DNA of 64,000 nt, from NCBI GenBank assembly GCA_021307315.1, contig JAJSPD010000010.1:1047729-1111728 (forward strand), in the 5' to 3' direction. Below, piece after piece: positions 23,297-33,975 of this stretch (the stretch's first letter is position 1; each line of letters opens with the position of its first letter). The notes under the pieces are model-generated. The model ran no database searches, was not told the origin of the DNA, and saw only the letters and a list, made by a program, of their open reading frames with translations. The stretch comes from Bisporella sp. PMI_857. Its lineage: Eukaryota > Ascomycota > Leotiomycetes > Helotiales > Helotiaceae. A program made the translations under genes and the position numbers.

Positions 23297-23836
23297 GAGT
23301 AGCACTCCACCTCTACCATATTCTCCTTATTCTACCAATTCTTCTTGGTCGCTTCACTCGCTTTGCATTTGATTTTAATTTTCTTCGATTGTTTCAATTC
23401 ATTCTATCTATCAATCACTCCAGCCTTTTGTTTTCACTCCTATGAGCTTGTCGTCGCGTCGTTCTTTGCGCATCCATCTATAGCTTGCTCTCATTGTTTA
23501 TTGTTGATGGGGCTCCGTACTAACATGCGCATCTGCTTCTTTAGTACCAACGCGCGACTCCAATTCTTTCTGGACCTAAAAATTTACCTGAAAGTAAGTA
23601 CGATCTTGTCAACTTCAAACTTTGCGACTCCAGAATTGCGGTCGCGATCGATTTATCGACTTTGCGACCGCGAGCCACCACCAAATACACCAACGCGTTA
23701 TGAATCTCTCACTTCACGCTCACCACCAACATTCAAATCCTTTTGAAACTTGCGCAGATTACTCTTCACCACTGTCGTCGCGTTGTGCCCTTTCTGACTT
23801 TCAATTGAACCATCCAGACTCGAAACAAACGCCAAC

Positions 23837-24304
23837 ATGCCCAAGGCCAAGACCGAGAAGAGATCCACCAAGGTTGCTAAGAAGAAGAAGGGTATGCGAT
23901 CTGAACTCTAGCAGTATACGCGACTATACTGACCCCGCTAGATCCCAATGCCCCCAAGCGCGGTCTTTCTGCCTACATGTTCTTCGCCAACGAGCAACGC
24001 GAGAATGTTCGTGAGGAGAACCCAGGAATCAGCTTTGGTACGCGCTATGTTTCTGAATCCGCGCGTCTCGACTAATATGTCATACAGGTCAAGTCGGCAA
24101 GGTTCTTGGAGAGCGATGGAAGAAGCTGAGCGATAAGCAACGCGTGCCATATGAGGCCAAGGCGGCTCAAGATAAGAAGCGTTATGAGGATGAGAAGGCC
24201 AGCTACAATGTAAGCTGCTGCATCTCCATGCATATCTTGCAAACATGGTACAAGATGCTAACAAGACTGTATAGGCTGAGCCAGATGAGGAAGATGAAGA
24301 ATAG
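23837..24304 (+). CDS. NHP6: Non-histone chromosomal protein 6 (HMG-box)
   Basis: Model join(23837..23891,23942..24037,24088..24209,24275..24304), 100 aa. A basic Lys-rich N-terminal tail ([12 protein letters not shown]) precedes one HMG box that starts at [15 protein letters not shown] and continues with [16 protein letters not shown] and [16 protein letters not shown], ending with the acidic tail EPDEEDEE. Length and three-intron structure are usual for fungal NHP6. It bends DNA without sequence choice and, with Spt16-Pob3, works as part of FACT in nucleosome reorganisation. All three introns have consensus ends and branch sites. Confidence 0.95.
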
Positions 24305-25818
24305 AGATAGTTATTACTCTATCTGCTTGGGCACTATCTTGACATCACCTGGTGTTCTGCAATCAGTTAACGTTTGTCGGGAGCCCCCAGAGATGTGCTT
24401 GGGCAACGCTTCTTGAGTGTTTTCTTATTTCTTTGGGTCGGTGTTGCTTTGCGCGGGGAATGGGATAAACACCAGGCTTTCATTTTGCTATGCGGACACA
24501 TCTTGCAATGACTTTATGGAACGGGCTTAATCTTCGAGACGATTGTGCCCTAGATATTCATTACCATGCTCTTATGGATCTCGATAAAGACAATAATCTG
24601 TCTCGTCATCAAACAGCAGCATGGGTCAATGAAATCTCTGTATTCTAGTCTCATTCAACGTCTTACCATATTCTGCGCCTCAGTGGACATACGTGAACGT
24701 GAATACTTGCTCCGTGGTGATAACGTCGTGTCGGTCTCAAACTGATTCAGGGGAGAACTCGACCCACTGCTACTCCTATGCCGACTCATAACTGTAACGC
24801 GTGAGTGTATTGTTTGCCTTGGTGCCTAGGATTACTCCTTGCCTCATTTTGTCTTTGCTAAAAACAACTTCTCTTGCACCGTCAACAACAAGGACAGTAG
24901 AGCTATTGACATCCCACCTGTTCTTTTTTCCAAGGCATCGGATCTTCTGACTTCACTTTGAGTTCTCCGTTGCTATGAAGCACATATCCGAGGAGGAACA
25001 AGCAGATGATAATGCCACAGTATGATTGGACTATGCTGCTTCAGAGCGACGTGCTCAGTCGGCTTCCAGAATCACCATAAAATATCAAGGTTTTCGTTTA
25101 TATATTGTATGGTGGTAGTGATCACCATGCGAAAGAGTCGAAGGATTACCAAACTCTTCTGGTTGATGTCCAGCACCATAGAGTGGTGCAAAGTGCTAGT
25201 CCGCTCATCAGCATCTCTGCGTATATATTTTTCTCTTCATTTCCGACTGCTTTTACTAGGCTAGAAACTCTGCCCAAAACTAAGGGATTAGCTATATCTA
25301 TATGTTTCTATGATGGGGGGAGCATTGCATTTGGTCTTCGTATTCTAAACTGTATTTTCACTAATCATTTATGCGAGGGAAATTCTCCAGATTGCCTGCA
25401 AATATCTTTGTTGTTCAGTACGATCACCCGGGTCAATAGCCTTGCACGATTCGCTGGTTACTCTGCAGAAAACAAGCCATGGTTTATGCTTTGCATCGTG
25501 GCATAATCGTCTCCACCGCTATTGCGAATGCTACCACGAATGGTTCGTCCCCTCATGCATGAACTTCGGTAGCGGAGTGGTGGAAGGTACAACGCTGCTG
25601 GAAGTCGAAGAAAATCAGCAGAACCGTCATGACAGCGATGACACGTCATACATTATAGAAGCTCTCGCAATTTGATAGTTCAATCACAGAGCTGCCTTTG
25701 CTCAATGAGCTGGATACCCGAAGACTGATTTCGTGATCCCACTTTACCTCGAGGGTCATAGAAGCAGCTTATACTATGCTTTCACCAAGACACACACTTC
25801 TTTGATGTCTGCGTACGG
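24305..25818. other. NHP6 3' region and possible upstream exons of the next gene
   Basis: About 1.5 kb. The first few hundred bases are the likely NHP6 3' UTR. The open stretch around 25559-25672 reads EVEENQQNRHDSDD and could be an upstream exon of the gene called from 25819, but I could not connect the two by a convincing intron. Confidence 0.35.
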
Positions 25819-28047
25819 ATGGAGGAGTTGTCTGGGTGTTGGAGGGAGGCTCTGCGTTGTGACCGTGTCTCTTTGATACTGCTTCGAATGAGAAATGACT
25901 TGACGCTGCAGTTCCACGACCACATCGCTGCCCTTCTCAGAGAAATCGAATCGACCAGCAGACTGCTCCGCGATCTCCACGACATATTCCCCATCTACAA
26001 AAGCCGCGTTCCAATCATCCTATATTATCTGACTGTTATTCTTCCGTGCCTTTGTAGGACTTTGAGGGACATGATGATATATATTGACAATGAGCAACTA
26101 CCGTATACGGCACAATGGGTCTTGATGAACGAACGTCTGGGAGCTCAAGGAGAAATGGACCTTGTACACCGCTTCATCATGTAACAAAAAGTATATCAAG
26201 ATCTCACGAAGGAACATGCTGACAGTAGCTCTGGAGGTATATTGAATTCCTGGTTCAGCTCGTTCGGTTATTAAGCAGGTGCAGCTATCATTCCATCTTG
26301 ATTGGACAGAATTGACCGTTGTCAGCAGATCCGTCCTATATGATCCGGCTAGACTGGAAGTTCTTCGTACGAGAGTGTTGAGGCTGCGGCATCTAAGGGG
26401 CATTCCAGGTATGCGAAGCTGAGGCGATCTTTATCAACGAACAGCCATCTGGCTTTCTAAATGGACAACTCACTTATCCCTATGGTTGTGTTAGCCCCTC
26501 CAGCTCCTGTTCAGCCTCACCTAGCACCCAATAGACCTACCCATCAAGATATTGAAGTCAATCCCCTCGAATATGCGAAGCAGTCGTGGATCTAACCTCT
26601 CTCTAGCGACGTCATTGGGCGGAAAAGATATTCGATCACCAGCCCCGTTCAGCTACAGGCCTCTCACACAAGAGAACGTGAGTCATATTTGTTGGAGAAT
26701 TGATCCTTGCTTAAAATGGCATTGGACAGCTTGTTGTGCTGACATTGAACCCCAGTTCGCGATGCTACGGACCTCCAATGATTCCAGAAAGCTTAGGGAT
26801 TTCTCCAGGATCCACAGTGCTATTAAAACAGTAGGCAGTCATACATCATATGGACCATAAACTAATCAATGCAGGCCATTCAATAAAAACCGATTGTCTG
26901 TGGTATTCTTTATGCAGCCAGAAGGCAGGGATATAACAAGAATGTACTGTCGTTACGTTGACGCTCTTAACAATCCAATGACCTCGTGTTATGGAGTTCA
27001 GGAACTTTGCATTAGGCGGAGGGGATCTTGTCTTCAGTTTCGTCGCTGGAACAATGACTTTATGCATCCTCATCCTACAGTGGTGAGCTCCCCGGATTTT
27101 CTTAGGTCGTTCCAGAAGCTGCAATGATACACGGATGTATTATCGTCAAAACATGCCAGGAGCAGCTTTTCATATACCTGAGCTGCTTATCAACTTGGTA
27201 ATGGCGGGACACTTATTATTTTGACTATTATAGTGGATTGCTCTCTTCTTTAGAACGTGGGAAAGTATGTAGCACGCTCCATATTATCCCATAATCTGGG
27301 ATGCTAACCCTACCTCAGGACTAGTCATATTCCACGCGGCATTTGTAGCACTGAAAGCCCGATGCCCTCTTACAGTCAACGTCAACCCAGATGACTATCA
27401 GATCACGGACGAGAGGAAACTCTTTGGGGCGTGCGTTCAGTGATTTTCTCACTTTCTATCATGAATTGCTTTTTACTCCTTCTGATGCTGACGCGAATAG
27501 GCAAATAATTGATGATGGATTTGAACATAACTTGACTGTATTGCAAGATCGCAAATCTGGGGCACTAAGACTTCTTGCCTCTGTCTGGTCAGGCGAATTG
27601 CGACGTTGTCCAGTCTGGACTGCTTTCAGTAGGTTATTTCAACCGAATTTAGCATCTAAACCCCACTCCAGCTTAGCTCGATTTAGCTTCGAAACTAAGG
27701 TTTACTTACTGGTTTATGTAATGTGAAGCAGACGCTGACTTCAGTTGATAGTCACAGACGAATCAACATCGCCAGACTGGATAGAGCGACCAAGAGGTAG
27801 TCGGCATCGGATATGGATCAGGGACATTCAACTCTTTGTTTTTTGCCAGGATTACAAGAAAAGGCATCAGATACAGAAAAATGGAGAATTTGAGATAAAA
27901 TTTGTTAATAAACGAGGCAAGTTTCTCCACGGCTTGACTAGTTGAAACATCAGTTTGTTAATGATCTATATAGCTGCCGACATTTTTGAAGACCTGTTTA
28001 GAACATCAGACGCTGGCTCAGAGATTGATGAAGGAGAACGAGTATAA
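25819..28047 (+). CDS. Uncharacterised conserved fungal protein, 12 exons, N-terminus uncertain
   Basis: Model join(25819..26180,26237..26278,26329..26408,26495..26556,26607..26677,26756..26830,26875..27082,27234..27264,27319..27430,27501..27628,27752..27916,27974..28047), 469 aa. All joins keep frame. The protein has recognisable conserved stretches: YYLTVILPCLCRTLRDMMIY, QWVLMNERLG, YIEFLVQLVRLLSRS, RVLRLRHLRGIPG, RRHWAEKIFD, RLSVVFFMQPEGRD, MVLFHAAF-like LVIFHAAFVALKAR and DDGFEHNLTVLQDRKSG. These resemble, from memory, a family of hypothetical Pezizomycotina proteins with no known role. Intron 27917-27973 has a GC donor (GCAAGT). The last exon ends in an acidic tail. The frame is open upstream of the first ATG, so exons may be missing. 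I cannot name a domain. Confidence 0.65.
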
Positions 28048-28571
28048 AGTCCAGTGCCCCCAATGTTTTGGTCTTGATTTCTAAGATCGTATCGTCATCA
28101 TAGGACCCGTCTTTGGAGCAGAGCAATGTGAAGGCATTGACGGAAGGCAAAAGCTCGTCTTGAAGGAGGTTGATTTATTTTGCCACCATTTACCAGGATA
28201 CACTTAATTTGGCGAGGAGATACCCATGGGGCGTTTAATTATGGCCTAATTACGTCACTCTATTTTGCAAAGTTAATGTTAGTTGTTATAAAAACAGAAC
28301 CTAGGACTAATTTTGAACTCCTCTGTAAGGCAAGGCTCCATGCCTTGATTTGCCTCCGATACCTATATCCAATATGATACTCTATAATCATTAGGAAGCC
28401 TTCAGCTCTATGAAGGTGAGTGTGTTAAAAAAAAAGGCATACAAAGGTGATGGCTTTTGTTCCCTGTTGGGAGCGAAATCATGTGATTATGTAAGCCAAA
28501 AATAAATCTAGAGAATTGTCCAGGCAGAGCCTTCCAAACTTCAAAAAAAGTCGCCAACCCTACTAAACAGA
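28048..28571. other. Intergenic region upstream of DIS3
   Basis: About 520 bp, AT-rich, holding the DIS3 promoter. No gene seen. Confidence 0.3.
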
Positions 28572-31500
28572 ATGACAAGTCTCAAGAGATCCTTAGAATT
28601 GGATCCATTTGCGCAAAACATTTCAAGCAAGGTCTTTGTGAGATCTACAAAAAGTGGGAAGGTTCAGAAGATTGTTCGGGAGCTTTACCTGCGGCAAGAT
28701 ATTCCCTGCTCTTCAAAGCTCTGCAGAAGCTGTTTGAAGACTGCGCCTCGAGATGCTGGTGGCGTCCGTAAGTCTACAAACCTTCTTATAAGCGCTTCTG
28801 ACATCCTTGCAGTTACACCGTTTGTGCTAAGTGCAACTCCTGCGGGCACAAAAGTTTACCAAAATGGCCACTACCTTGTACCAGATACAAATGCGCTGCT
28901 AAACGCCCTCGACCTCTTCGAGCAGACCTCGGCTTTCTACGATGTTATTATACTCCAGACAGTGCTCGAAGAGTTGCGTAATAGATCCTTGCCTCTCTAC
29001 AACCGGCTTATTGGGCTCACAAAGAGCGAGGAAAAGAGATTTTATGTCTTCTTCAACGACTTTCGGTTAGAGACATATATCGTCCGGAATGCTGGGGAGA
29101 CTATCAATGATAGGAATGATAGAGCGGTTCGCAAAGCAACGAAATGGTATGGTGAACATCTTCGACAAGCGGTGGGCCAGGAGGGGAGACTGCCAGCTGT
29201 GGTTATGCTCAGTGATGACAAGGAGAACTTAAGAAAAGCGAAGGCGGAGGGCATCGATGCGGCTTCATTACATGATTACGTCAATAGCCTCGAGAATGCC
29301 GTCCAATTGTTGGATATGATCAGCGTTGCGAAGGAGGGACGCGAGGTCAGAGATACAAAGACCACCGAGAACCTGTACCAGGAGTATTTTTCTCTGTCGA
29401 AAATGATGACCGGAGTCAAGAATGGCACATTACATCAAGGAAAGTTTAACGTCTCGCCTTACAACTATCTCGAAGGATCAGTACATGTGCCAGCGTTCGA
29501 CAAAAACCTGCTTATACTGGGACGAGAGAATATCAATCGAGCTGTTCAAGACGATGTTGTCGTGATTGAGATCCTTCCAAAAGACCAGTGGAAAGAGCCC
29601 TCAACCAAGATCATCGAGGAAGACACTTTGAATAAGAATGAAAATGCTGATGCCGAGGAAGGTGAAGTAGTCGTCACGGAGCGCGAGAGAAAAGCACTTC
29701 AGGAAGAAGTAAAGAAGGTACACAAAAATAGCTCTGAAGGCAATCCGCAACCGACAGCCAAGGTCGTTGGCGTAGTCAAGAGGAATTGGCGGCAGTATGT
29801 GGGTCATGTGGACGAGTCCTCCGTTGGTCAGTCATTAGGTCGAAAGCAACAAACAGTATTTCTAATTCCCATGGACAAGAGGATACCCAAGATTCGTATT
29901 CGCACAAGGCAGGCGAGCGATATTGTGGGAAAACGAGTTCTTGTTACCATTGACTCGTGGGATAGAGACTCTAGATACCCTGTTGGACATTTCGTTCGCT
30001 CTCTTGGGGATTTAGAAACTAAGGGCGCCGAAACGGAAGCTCTTTTGTTAGAGTATGATGTCCAGTACCGGCCATTTCCGAAGACTGTACTTGATTGTTT
30101 ACCAAAGGAGGGCCACGACTGGGTCGTACCTCCATTAGGAGATCCTGGATGGACGAATCGAAAAGATCTACGGGGCCTCAACATTTGCAGCATCGATCCA
30201 ATCGGTTGTCAAGATATTGACGATGCTCTTCATGCCCGACAGCTACCCAATGGCAACTACGAGGTTGGAGTACATATTGCGGATGTGTCTCATTTTGTCA
30301 AGCCAAACAATGCTATGGATGCTGAAGCAAGCATACGTGGAACAACCGTCTATCTGGTAGACAAGCGTATTGATATGTTACCCATGCTGCTTGGAACGGA
30401 TTTGTGTTCTTTGAAACCATATGTTGAGCGTTATGCATTTTCGGTAATATGGGAGATGACACCTGATGCTGAAATTGTTGGCTCAGAATTCACAAAATCG
30501 GTCATTCAGTCTCGAGAAGCTTTCAGTTATGAGGCGGCTCAATTGCGGGTTGATGACGCCTCCCGGCAGGATGATTTAACTAACGCCATGAGAATCCTTA
30601 TGAAGCTATCTAAGAAGTTTAAACAAAAGCGTATGGATGCAGGGGCGCTGAGTTTGTCATCACCAGAAGTCAAGGTAGAAATGGAGTCGGAGACCTCGGA
30701 TCCCATTGATGTCAAGACTAAAGAGCATCTGGATACTATGTCTCTTGTTGAAGAATTCATGCTGTTAGCTAATACTAGCGTCGCGGCTAAGATCTACGAA
30801 GCGTTCCCTCAAAATGCGATACTTCGTCGCCATGGTGCTCCACCCAAGTCCAATTTCGAGGAATTGGACAACCAGCTGAAAGTCAAGCGTGGCTTGGAGC
30901 TTCGAACCTCTTCATCGAAAGAGCTAGCAGATTCACTAGACAAGTGTGTAGACCCTAAGGAGCCATTCTTCAATACTCTTGTTAGAATCATGGCTACGCG
31001 ATGCATGATGTCTGCTGAGTATTTCAGTTCTGGTACACAGGGCTATCCCGAATTCAGACACTATGGTCTAGCTTCGGAAATCTATACACATTTTACATCG
31101 CCAATTCGTCGCTACGCAGATCTAGTCGCACACAGACAGCTCGCAGCAGCCATAGAATATGAAACTCTAGATCCTAGTGTTCGGAGCAAAGGTAAGCTCG
31201 AAGCTGTTTGCAGAAACATAAATATCCGGCACCGTAACGCTCAGCAAGCTGGTCGCGCATCGATCGAGTACTATGTCGGCCAGGCCCTTAAAGGGAGAAT
31301 TGTTGAGGAAGAAGGCTTCGTCATGAAAGTCTTCTCCAATGGCTTTGTAGTGTTCGTCCCGAAATTTGGTATCGAGAGTCTAATACGATTACGGGATCTA
31401 GCGGAGCCAGAGCCGGAGAGCACCTTTGACGCGGAAAACTATGTTTTGACGACGAGCGGGAGCCGTAATGTCAAGGTAGAGCTTTTTGAGAAGGTGGTCG

Positions 31501-31580
31501 TGAGGATCAGCGACGTGAAAGAGGAGAGCACGGGGAAGAGGAAGGTCAAGCTTGAGCTTGTGAAGACGGGCGGGAAGTAA
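28572..31580 (+). CDS. DIS3: Exosome catalytic subunit RRP44/DIS3 (endo- and 3'-5' exoribonuclease)
   Basis: Model join(28572..28767,28813..31580), 987 aa. A 45-nt intron (GTAAGT, branch CTGAC, CAG) lies in frame and open, so an unspliced reading gives 1002 aa. Removing it joins DAGGV to LTPFVLSATPAGTK as in other fungi. Order of domains: the CR3 cysteine motif (IPCSSKLCRSCL, about residues 46-57), a PIN endonuclease domain (VPDTNALLNALDLFEQ), two cold-shock OB folds, the RNB exonuclease with the Asp-rich active site IDPIGCQDIDDALHAR, then EFMLLANTSVA and HFTSPIRRYADLVAHRQL, and a C-terminal S1 domain. It is the only active nuclease of the core exosome and degrades and trims RNA in nucleus and cytoplasm. 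Confidence 0.97.
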   Translation: MTSLKRSLELDPFAQNISSKVFVRSTKSGKVQKIVRELYLRQDIPCSSKLCRSCLKTAPRDAGGVRKSTNLLISASDILAVTPFVLSATPAGTKVYQNGHYLVPDTNALLNALDLFEQTSAFYDVIILQTVLEELRNRSLPLYNRLIGLTKSEEKRFYVFFNDFRLETYIVRNAGETINDRNDRAVRKATKWYGEHLRQAVGQEGRLPAVVMLSDDKENLRKAKAEGIDAASLHDYVNSLENAVQLLDMISVAKEGREVRDTKTTENLYQEYFSLSKMMTGVKNGTLHQGKFNVSPYNYLEGSVHVPAFDKNLLILGRENINRAVQDDVVVIEILPKDQWKEPSTKIIEEDTLNKNENADAEEGEVVVTERERKALQEEVKKVHKNSSEGNPQPTAKVVGVVKRNWRQYVGHVDESSVGQSLGRKQQTVFLIPMDKRIPKIRIRTRQASDIVGKRVLVTIDSWDRDSRYPVGHFVRSLGDLETKGAETEALLLEYDVQYRPFPKTVLDCLPKEGHDWVVPPLGDPGWTNRKDLRGLNICSIDPIGCQDIDDALHARQLPNGNYEVGVHIADVSHFVKPNNAMDAEASIRGTTVYLVDKRIDMLPMLLGTDLCSLKPYVERYAFSVIWEMTPDAEIVGSEFTKSVIQSREAFSYEAAQLRVDDASRQDDLTNAMRILMKLSKKFKQKRMDAGALSLSSPEVKVEMESETSDPIDVKTKEHLDTMSLVEEFMLLANTSVAAKIYEAFPQNAILRRHGAPPKSNFEELDNQLKVKRGLELRTSSSKELADSLDKCVDPKEPFFNTLVRIMATRCMMSAEYFSSGTQGYPEFRHYGLASEIYTHFTSPIRRYADLVAHRQLAAAIEYETLDPSVRSKGKLEAVCRNINIRHRNAQQAGRASIEYYVGQALKGRIVEEEGFVMKVFSNGFVVFVPKFGIESLIRLRDLAEPEPESTFDAENYVLTTSGSRNVKVELFEKVVVRISDVKEESTGKRKVKLELVKTGGK

Positions 31581-32578
31581 TGGTATTGAAAACGACTATA
31601 CAGGTTATTTGTAAAGAGAAGCTTGTATCACAAACCTAGTGTCCACTAGCTGATTACACGGTGAGATTCTCGATATGACTTGCTTGCCGCTTCCGAGGGA
31701 AAGTGCTGTGCAGCTGAGGAGGTAGTTTGTTGAGGTGGATGCACGCCTTCAAGTCGAAATGGGTATCAAAAAAGACGTATGAAGGCAACATGGGAAGCCG
31801 AAAGAATAGTGAAGGTACCGCACGGTTGGCTTCGGAAGCTGCAACGCCGCCTTTGCTCTAAGTATGACAGCCAGTCCAGAGCTAAACCCCTTCCGTTCCG
31901 CCTTCTCAACTCAAGTCAACACAGCCTAACTTTGACTAATTCCCTACCAGGTCCATGACGCTTCGAGATAGGAGTCATATGTGTAATGAGACTGAAGAAA
32001 AACGCTGCCTCCTCCCCAAGTTGAACTTTGCCTCATCCCAGATTGCCTGTTCGTCAAATTTCCGTCTTTCATTTGTTGCTATGTGATGGATGTGCGGGAC
32101 AAAAATGATGCCTTGCCACCTACGATAAGCGTGAACCGGCATTTATCACAACCACAATCCAACCCATTCATTTCTTGAGATCGAACTCATAGGCTGTTTA
32201 GAGTTCGTGACCAGGTATCCTTGATATTTGTCTACGCGTTCTGCCATGTCTCCAGAAGATGTAGTATCAATAGGTAACAGCCAACTGCTCTTGAGCACTG
32301 CAAGTCTTGTCGTACTAGGAGCTCGCCATCTCTCCACCATAGTTCCTTTTAGGAATTTCCCGATTTTTTCAGTCCCTTGAAGACTTTCAGCACCTAATTC
32401 GTGGGCACTTTCAGTCTTTCATTGCCCCTTCCGCTTCTCCAAAGTTTTAATATTGCTTTAGGAATCCGCAATGCAGATTGCTAGAGAGGAGAGTTCATAT
32501 ATTTTAAGTATACTAAATCACACTTAAAGTGCCTACCTTACACGTTAACGGCCCAGTCTTCTCCTCTTTCCAGGGAGT
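31581..32578. other. Convergent intergenic region, DIS3 / MAPEG gene
   Basis: About 1 kb between convergent genes. Only short chance frames on either strand; no gene or repeat I can support. Confidence 0.3.
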
Positions 32579-33445
32579 CTACAACTTCCGTCCTGCTAAC
32601 CATAGCATTCCCATACATGCGACGTTTCCCGTCCAGAATAGGTAGCCTCGTACTCTGTAAACCCATCAGCACAGAATCCCCAAACTACATCCCTGGCCTT
32701 CCAAGCTTCTCAATTCTCTCTCGCCTCAAGTAGAATCTTAGAGATGAAGGAGGAAAAAAAAACCTAAGCTCACCTGCTCGTGCTATCACTCTCGATCGCC
32801 ACATACGCCACCGCATACCCCAGCCTCGCAACCGTATACAAAGCCATCAAGCCGTTCATCTTTGGAGCATCCACCTTAGCGATGGCGCCGAGGAGCACGG
32901 CGGCCACGAACACGGGGTAATGATCGATAGCGTTTGCCGACGCGGCTTCTAGGCGCTTGATCCGTTCCAGCGTCCGGCGCGGGAGTTTACCAGCGGCCAC
33001 TAATGGCTCTCCTTCATGAAAAATAAGTCACCCGAGATGTATGACCAAGCGCCATATACAACGAGGACCTACCGTACTTTGCTATATCCTCCCTCGGGTT
33101 CGCGTTGTGATCGAAGCCATAATATTGTTTTGGAGTCCTGCTTGAGAGGAGCAGGTATGCAGAGACGAAGTTGGCCTGCTCAAATGATCAGTCAGCAAAA
33201 GACAACTCGATATCAAACAGAAGAGTTTGGAGAGTGAGGTTAGATAGTCAAGGTCCCATAGCTGTTCTGGGTTGAATATGTATATATACATTTCATTTCT
33301 CGAACTCACGGGATATGCTTCGTTATACAAGTGCAGGAAAGAGACTTGCAATTAAAAACCCGGCAGCATAGCTTGACACGGGCGGAGCCCCAGCAGGGAG
33401 AGTACGCAGACCAAGAGTGGTACTAAGAGACGGCCGTGGGAGCAT
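32579..33445 (-). CDS. MAPEG-family membrane protein
   Basis: Model complement(join(32579..32654,32774..33011,33073..33175,33329..33445)), 177 aa. The central exon carries the family signature RIKRLEAASANAIDHYPVF followed by VAAVLLGAIAKVD and LYTVARLGYAVAYV. The exon before it reads LLLSSRTPKQYYGFDHNANPRE, matching the loop of fungal MAPEG proteins. The last exon ends GYLFWTGNVACMGMLWLAG, a final membrane helix. Four hydrophobic segments fit the fold of microsomal glutathione S-transferases and related enzymes. The first exon (SSYAAGFLIASLFPAL) is chosen because it supplies the first helix and keeps phase; its intron is long (153 nt), so the start is the least certain part. The acceptor at 33176 could lie three bases earlier. 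Substrate unknown; a role in detoxification is inference. Confidence 0.72.
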
Positions 33446-33975
33446 GAGATTAGTGCTTCTCTATAATCTACCAGCGTGCCTACATTGTGATTCAGGAATT
33501 CCATTGTCTCTAGTAAAGGCTTGGCTATGAGATTCGGCTCTGAGTCAATGTTGGTCTTTTTGTGCCTCTTATAGGGAGCCAATTGTGGACAAGTGCTTAT
33601 AGATTTCAAGAAAGTCACCGGAAGGGACGTATGTGTCCGACATTCCCCGCTAGATCCCATGCGCAGCTGACGCTATTGTCACCTCAGCGGCACAGTTCAA
33701 CCTTTGGCTTTGTTTACTTGCATTGGCTTGGCACCACCAGATATCCCTCGGTAGAGACACGGGAAGTTTGTTGATTCTTGATCCTGTGGTAATTAACAAA
33801 CCACATAAGTGGTCGCTTTAGCTGGGAGATCAGGAATAGCATCAGTGAGCTAATTTGAGAGAAAAACTGTTCCCTGATAAAGATTGCCTGTGTCTGGAAA
33901 TCTTAATTGGTATTAATTATTCATAAGGCACAACCTCCTGTACGCATGCGCCATTTTTCAATCTGTTTCCTAAAT
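33446..33975. other. Intergenic region, P5CDH to MAPEG gene
   Basis: About 530 bp between two genes on the minus strand. It should hold the MAPEG promoter and the P5CDH 3' end. No gene seen. Confidence 0.3.

Larger units (their letters stand above)
21198..23836. other. Long intergenic region with simple repeats, upstream of NHP6
   Basis: About 2.6 kb without a supported gene. It holds a run of 13 G (22241-22253), a GT/GA microsatellite (22380-22525), an A/T-rich patch (22850-22975), a telomere-like GGTTAGGGTTGGG stretch near 22990 and a 17-bp inverted repeat (23165-23181 with 23280-23296). The open frames across the microsatellite are products of the repeat. From ~23300 on the sequence is pyrimidine-rich, as is common in promoters and leaders of strongly expressed fungal genes. 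Confidence 0.5.
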
